Below, piece by piece: positions 61,238-64,000 of a stretch of DNA of 64,000 nt (position 1 is its first letter; each line of letters opens with the position of its first letter). The notes beneath the pieces are model-generated. The model did not search any database, was not told the origin of the DNA, and worked only from the letters and a program-made list of their open reading frames with translations. This DNA comes from Bacillus sp. AFS059628. Its GTDB lineage: Bacteria > Bacillota > Bacilli > Bacillales > Bacillaceae_G. The position numbers were made by a program, and so were the translations under genes. The DNA is taken from positions 126,852 to 190,851 of the forward strand of contig NZ_NVEC01000008.1 in assembly GCF_002571225.1 (NCBI RefSeq), read 5' to 3'.

Positions 61238-61441
61238 TTAACATTTCTCATTTACTTGTAATTCTTTACTGTACTTTTGAATGAAAATTGACGAAATAAC
61301 CAGTATCATCCCTATACTAAAACCAATAAGCTGATCTAGTAGCATTTCATCATGAATGAACCAGCGCAATAAAAATACGCCACAAAAAATAAACATCATA
61401 GTAAATCCAGTATGCCTAAGACCTTTATATACATTTTCCAT
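61238..61441 (-). CDS. Small membrane protein, 67 aa, unknown
   Basis: Two hydrophobic segments (about 10-27 and 33-51) and a hydrophilic end (YSKELQVNEKC). ATG at 61441 follows AAGAGGTGA. No recognised family. The following 61442-61661 stretch on the other side contains no gene I can support. Confidence 0.65.
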   Translation of the reverse strand: MENVYKGLRHTGFTMMFIFCGVFLLRWFIHDEMLLDQLIGFSIGMILVISSIFIQKYSKELQVNEKC

Positions 61442-61621
61442 ATGTATCACCTCTTCACATACTTTTATCCATATTATACCATACATCCATCAAGCAAACG
61501 TATTGTCCTCTGGCAGCATGCAGCTACCTTTTGATCGTGTGTTACAACTAGCGTTTTACAAACTCTTTAAACATTTAAACATTCATACATTTTTAAAAAG
61601 TAACGGATAAGCAAGCAATAC

Positions 61622-61657
61622 AAAAAAGGCTGCGGAGAAACTCTTCTCCACAGCCTA
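61622..61657 (-). terminator. Terminator of the patatin-like gene
   Basis: Stem GGCTGcGGAGAA / TTCTCCaCAGCC with T6 on the minus strand. Confidence 0.85.
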
Positions 61658-61661
61658 ATCA

Positions 61662-62516
61662 TTATTTTTGTAAAAACGCCTGTAAATCTGCAAACTGTCT
61701 CTTTGCATCTTCATAGCCTTGCTCATATAGATTTTGTAGTTTTGCTGTATCTTTTTCCATACGATCTACTTGAAGCGGCACTTCTGGACGAATAACAAAT
61801 AAATTCCCAGCTTGTTCTTCTTTTTCAATATAGTGCAGTGTTTCATTATATACTTCATAACGATTCAACATCGTCTTCACAAGGTTCGGATACTTTTTAT
61901 ATGCTTTCGCTGCCACCCATCCAAACTTTGACTTTTTCTTCGCATAACCATGATTTCTCGTTAAAATTACGACTGATTTTTTAAATCCATCTTCCTGTGC
62001 TTTACGAACTGGAATCGGATCCGAAATCCCGCCATCTAACAATTGCTTACCACGGTAATTTACTACTGGTGCAATGAAAGGTAATGAACTAGATGCTTGT
62101 AATAAATTTAGTGCATCATCATTCGTTCCTTCTTTTTCAAAATAAACAGACTGTCCTGTTTCACAATCTGTTGTCCCTACAAGGAAACGCTCTGGGCTAT
62201 TAAAGTATGTTTCAAAATCAAACGGAACATGCTTTTCTGGAATCTCATGAAAAATGAACTCCATATCAAATAACTGGCGTTTTCTCCATAAGTTTTTATA
62301 CGATAAATATTTCGGATGTGATGCATAATCAATATTTACTGTTTTATTTCTATTTCTTTGTCTGGAAAGATACGACGCTGCATGACAAGCACCAGCAGAT
62401 ACACCAATTACATATGGAAAATATAAATCTTGTTCCATAAAGTATTCTAATATCCCGCCCGTATATACACCACGCATACCGCCGCCTTCTAATACTAACC
62501 CCGTATTTTCAAGCAT
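61662..62516 (-). CDS. Patatin-like phospholipase family protein (RssA/YlbK type)
   Basis: A 284-residue soluble hydrolase. It has the oxyanion loop GGGMRG near residue 11, nucleophile elbow GVSAG (Ser about 41) and the catalytic Asp in LLDGGISDPIPV (about 166), the full patatin dyad. No signal peptide. ATG behind AGAGGAGAG. Likely acts on membrane lipids or lysophospholipids. Monocistronic. Confidence 0.92.
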   Translation of the reverse strand: MLENTGLVLEGGGMRGVYTGGILEYFMEQDLYFPYVIGVSAGACHAASYLSRQRNRNKTVNIDYASHPKYLSYKNLWRKRQLFDMEFIFHEIPEKHVPFDFETYFNSPERFLVGTTDCETGQSVYFEKEGTNDDALNLLQASSSLPFIAPVVNYRGKQLLDGGISDPIPVRKAQEDGFKKSVVILTRNHGYAKKKSKFGWVAAKAYKKYPNLVKTMLNRYEVYNETLHYIEKEEQAGNLFVIRPEVPLQVDRMEKDTAKLQNLYEQGYEDAKRQFADLQAFLQK

Positions 62517-62644
62517 GTTATTCTCTCCTCTTTATATATTGACTCTTTAATTATTCACTATGTTAAGTATCTGTTTCTATTATATATGAGTTCTTTTAGA
62601 AATTATATTCAAAAGACTTGAAATGAAGGAGTTTTTTCTTCCAA

Positions 62645-63106
62645 TTATATTTCCAAATGATCGGAGACATCCTTTATAAATCTTTGAATAAAATCTTGCT
62701 CTTCTTTCGTATATCTATCTAAAAGTAACAGCCACTTTTCTTCAGCTTGTTTATGCAATGTATCATGAGCTTTATATATTTCATTTCCGCTTTCCGTTAA
62801 ACGAAAGAATATTTCTTTTTGATTATCTAACATTTGCATCTTCTCAACGAATTGCTTTTGAAACAACTTTGTACAAATTTTAGAGATTGCCCCCTTCGTC
62901 ATTCCCATTTCTGTCGTAATAGCAGTTACATTCATCAAACCATTTTTCCCGATACACTCGATCACATGTAATTCAGATAAAGACATACCACTTATACCTG
63001 TCTCACGAAGAAACTTCTCATTTTGCAATTTCAAATGTTCTTCTTTTTTATGTAAAAGCGTACGAATGCCCGAAAGTATTTCCATTTGTTTCGTTGTATA
63101 ATCCAA
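62645..63106 (-). CDS. MarR family transcriptional regulator
   Basis: A 153-residue winged-helix repressor. The DNA-binding part is LSELHVIECIGKNGLMNVTAITTEMGMTKGAISKICTKLFQKQFVEK, followed by the wing (DNQKEIFFRLTESG) and dimerisation helices. Divergent from the MFS transporter. Two near-identical GTTTCC-AA-(A/G)GAAAC palindromes in the gap suggest it represses itself and the transporter. Inducer unknown. Confidence 0.92.
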   Translation of the reverse strand: MDYTTKQMEILSGIRTLLHKKEEHLKLQNEKFLRETGISGMSLSELHVIECIGKNGLMNVTAITTEMGMTKGAISKICTKLFQKQFVEKMQMLDNQKEIFFRLTESGNEIYKAHDTLHKQAEEKWLLLLDRYTKEEQDFIQRFIKDVSDHLEI

Positions 63107-63122
63107 TCCATTCGCCCCCTAA

Positions 63123-63136
63123 GTTTCCAAAGAAAC
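63123..63136. promoter_or_regulatory. MarR operator proximal to the repressor gene
   Basis: GTTTCCAAAGAAAC, 17 nt upstream of the MarR start codon. It differs by one base from the copy at 63210. Confidence 0.6.
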
Positions 63137-63174
63137 AATTTAACTATATACCATTTTAAAATCATTTTTTCATA

Positions 63175-63223
63175 TTTACAAGTGAGAAAATCATGTTAAA
63201 ATAAATTTAGTTTCCAAGGAAAC
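63175..63223 (+). promoter_or_regulatory. MFS promoter and MarR operator
   Basis: TTTACA and TAAAAT with about 16-nt spacing, then the perfect palindrome GTTTCCAAGGAAAC (63210-63223) over the expected start of transcription. Confidence 0.6.
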
Positions 63224-63246
63224 CAAATGACAAGGAGGTTAACATA

Positions 63247-64000
63247 ATGAAAAAATCCAAGCTACATTTCATTTTATATGTTGTCTGTATGAGTGCCTTA
63301 CTCGGTTCCTTCGCTCAAAATATTTACACGCCTATCTTGCCCATGATTCAAGATTCTTTTCACACTTCTCTTTATCTTGTAAATGTAACAGTTTCCCTTT
63401 TCACATTCGTTCTTGCGATTATGCAGCTCATATATGGACCTTTCATTGATACAAAAGGGAGAAAATCTGTCCTTATTCCTAGTTTGATCATTAGTACAAT
63501 CGGTTCAATCGGATGCGCTCTTTCGGCGAACGTTTATTTATTTCTGTTTTTTAGGACAGTTCAAGCTATAGGAATAGCGGCTATACCTGTAGTCGCAGCA
63601 ACGATTATTGGCGATTTATTTGAAGGAAAAGAACGAGGAGAAGCAATGAGCCTTTATCAAATGTTACTTGCTCTCGCACCTGCGATTGGTCCCCTCATTG
63701 GTGGTTATCTCGGCAGTATAAACGGCCATGTATCCGTATTTCTCTTTTTATCTATACTTGGCATTCTCTTATTAACGATAAACATTTCACTACTTCCAGA
63801 AACAAAACCAACTGTAAGTAAGCAACCGCAATCAAAAAAGAATCACTGGTTTATCTTAAAAAATAAAACTGGATTTTCTATTACTCTTATTGGCTTTATT
63901 CAATTTTGTATTTACTTTTGTTTCCTCGTTTTCTTACCGAGTATTTTAACGAATTTATTTCACTTAACTGCAAGTGCAATTGGTCTTATGTTTGTACCGA
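63247..64000 (+). CDS. MFS drug transporter, Bcr/CflA-like (partial, runs off the window)
   Basis: The first 251 codons of a major facilitator, open to the window end. ATG follows AAGGAGG. The first helix region reads LGSFAQNIYTPILPMI, typical of drug/H+ antiporters of the 12-14 helix families. Motif A is YGPFIDTKGRKSVLIP, with RTVQAIGIAAIPVVAATIIGDLF in helix 4 and motif C-like LAPAIGPLIGGYLG in helix 5. Control by the divergent MarR protein suggests efflux of a toxic compound. Confidence 0.88.
   Translation, partial: MKKSKLHFILYVVCMSALLGSFAQNIYTPILPMIQDSFHTSLYLVNVTVSLFTFVLAIMQLIYGPFIDTKGRKSVLIPSLIISTIGSIGCALSANVYLFLFFRTVQAIGIAAIPVVAATIIGDLFEGKERGEAMSLYQMLLALAPAIGPLIGGYLGSINGHVSVFLFLSILGILLLTINISLLPETKPTVSKQPQSKKNHWFILKNKTGFSITLIGFIQFCIYFCFLVFLPSILTNLFHLTASAIGLMFVP

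Noticed and set aside
61442-61661. Short plus-strand frame in the gap before the patatin-like gene
   Set aside because: It runs across the antisense of the small membrane gene, has no ribosome site and shows no protein-like composition.
1-64000. Prophage, integrative element or genomic island boundaries
   Set aside because: No integrase, transposase, tRNA target or abrupt change in composition was seen.

Overview
The window is low-GC Firmicute DNA, almost certainly a chromosomal segment of a Bacillus cereus group member (B. cereus/thuringiensis/anthracis). The evidence is strong AGGAGG ribosome sites, TTG/GTG starts, spore genes (cotJABC, a GerA-type receptor, spoVR), an EntA-type SH3/3D wall protein, and endospore appendage (Ena) subunits, which are known mainly from this group. 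There are no rRNA or tRNA genes, insertion sequences, prophage or CRISPR arrays. It reads as ordinary, densely packed chromosome.

Layout. 0-6 kb: cation/proton antiporter, amino acid permease, two tiny membrane proteins and a large secreted metallophosphoesterase with a PhoP-box-like array upstream. 6-8.5 kb: the Ena1 appendage locus (ena1A and ena1B, with a convergent, apparently frameshifted ena1C), then dedA and a DUF1232 gene behind what looks like a yybP-ykoY manganese riboswitch with its terminator. 8.7-16 kb: a solo Ku, DUF2935, VOC, the cotJABC spore operon, brnQ, a pair of Opp/Dpp-type permeases without ATPase or binding protein, and a TIGR02206 membrane protein. 16-21 kb: a MacAB/YknXYZ-like export operon preceded by a hexamer array, then entA. 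21-28 kb: a lactose/cellobiose-family PTS (IIA, IIB, IIC) with two MupG/DUF871 paralogues and a PRD regulator, with a perfect cre match upstream. 28-34.5 kb: MFS transporter, Na/Pi cotransporter with PhoP-like boxes, YhdH-type reductase, LCP protein, YbjN protein.

34.5-41.2 kb is a persulfide/sulfide-handling regulon: TauE exporter, DsrE, three rhodanese-like proteins (one lacking its catalytic Cys), TusA, a rhodanese-metallo-beta-lactamase persulfide dioxygenase, a TusA-rhodanese fusion, the CstR repressor and a CoA-disulfide reductase-rhodanese fusion. Five near-identical ATACC-n6-GGTAT operators tie it together.

41-52.5 kb: ceramidase-like hydrolase, spoVR, a lipoprotein gene interrupted by an in-frame stop, nitroreductase, a secreted helical protein, a gerA-C-B receptor operon, a PCYCGC lipoprotein, YhdB, a DsbB/thioredoxin disulfide pair and a Cys-rich DUF1540 protein. 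52.6-57.6 kb: a complete sucrose operon (scrR, scrA, scrB, scrK) with promoter, cre and operators visible. 57.6-64 kb: small membrane proteins, an L,D-transpeptidase, SDR, purine permease, patatin-like phospholipase, and a MarR/MFS divergent pair cut by the window edge.

Starts were re-chosen from ribosome-binding sites where the longest reading frame was implausible. Regulatory site calls are by eye and remain unverified.
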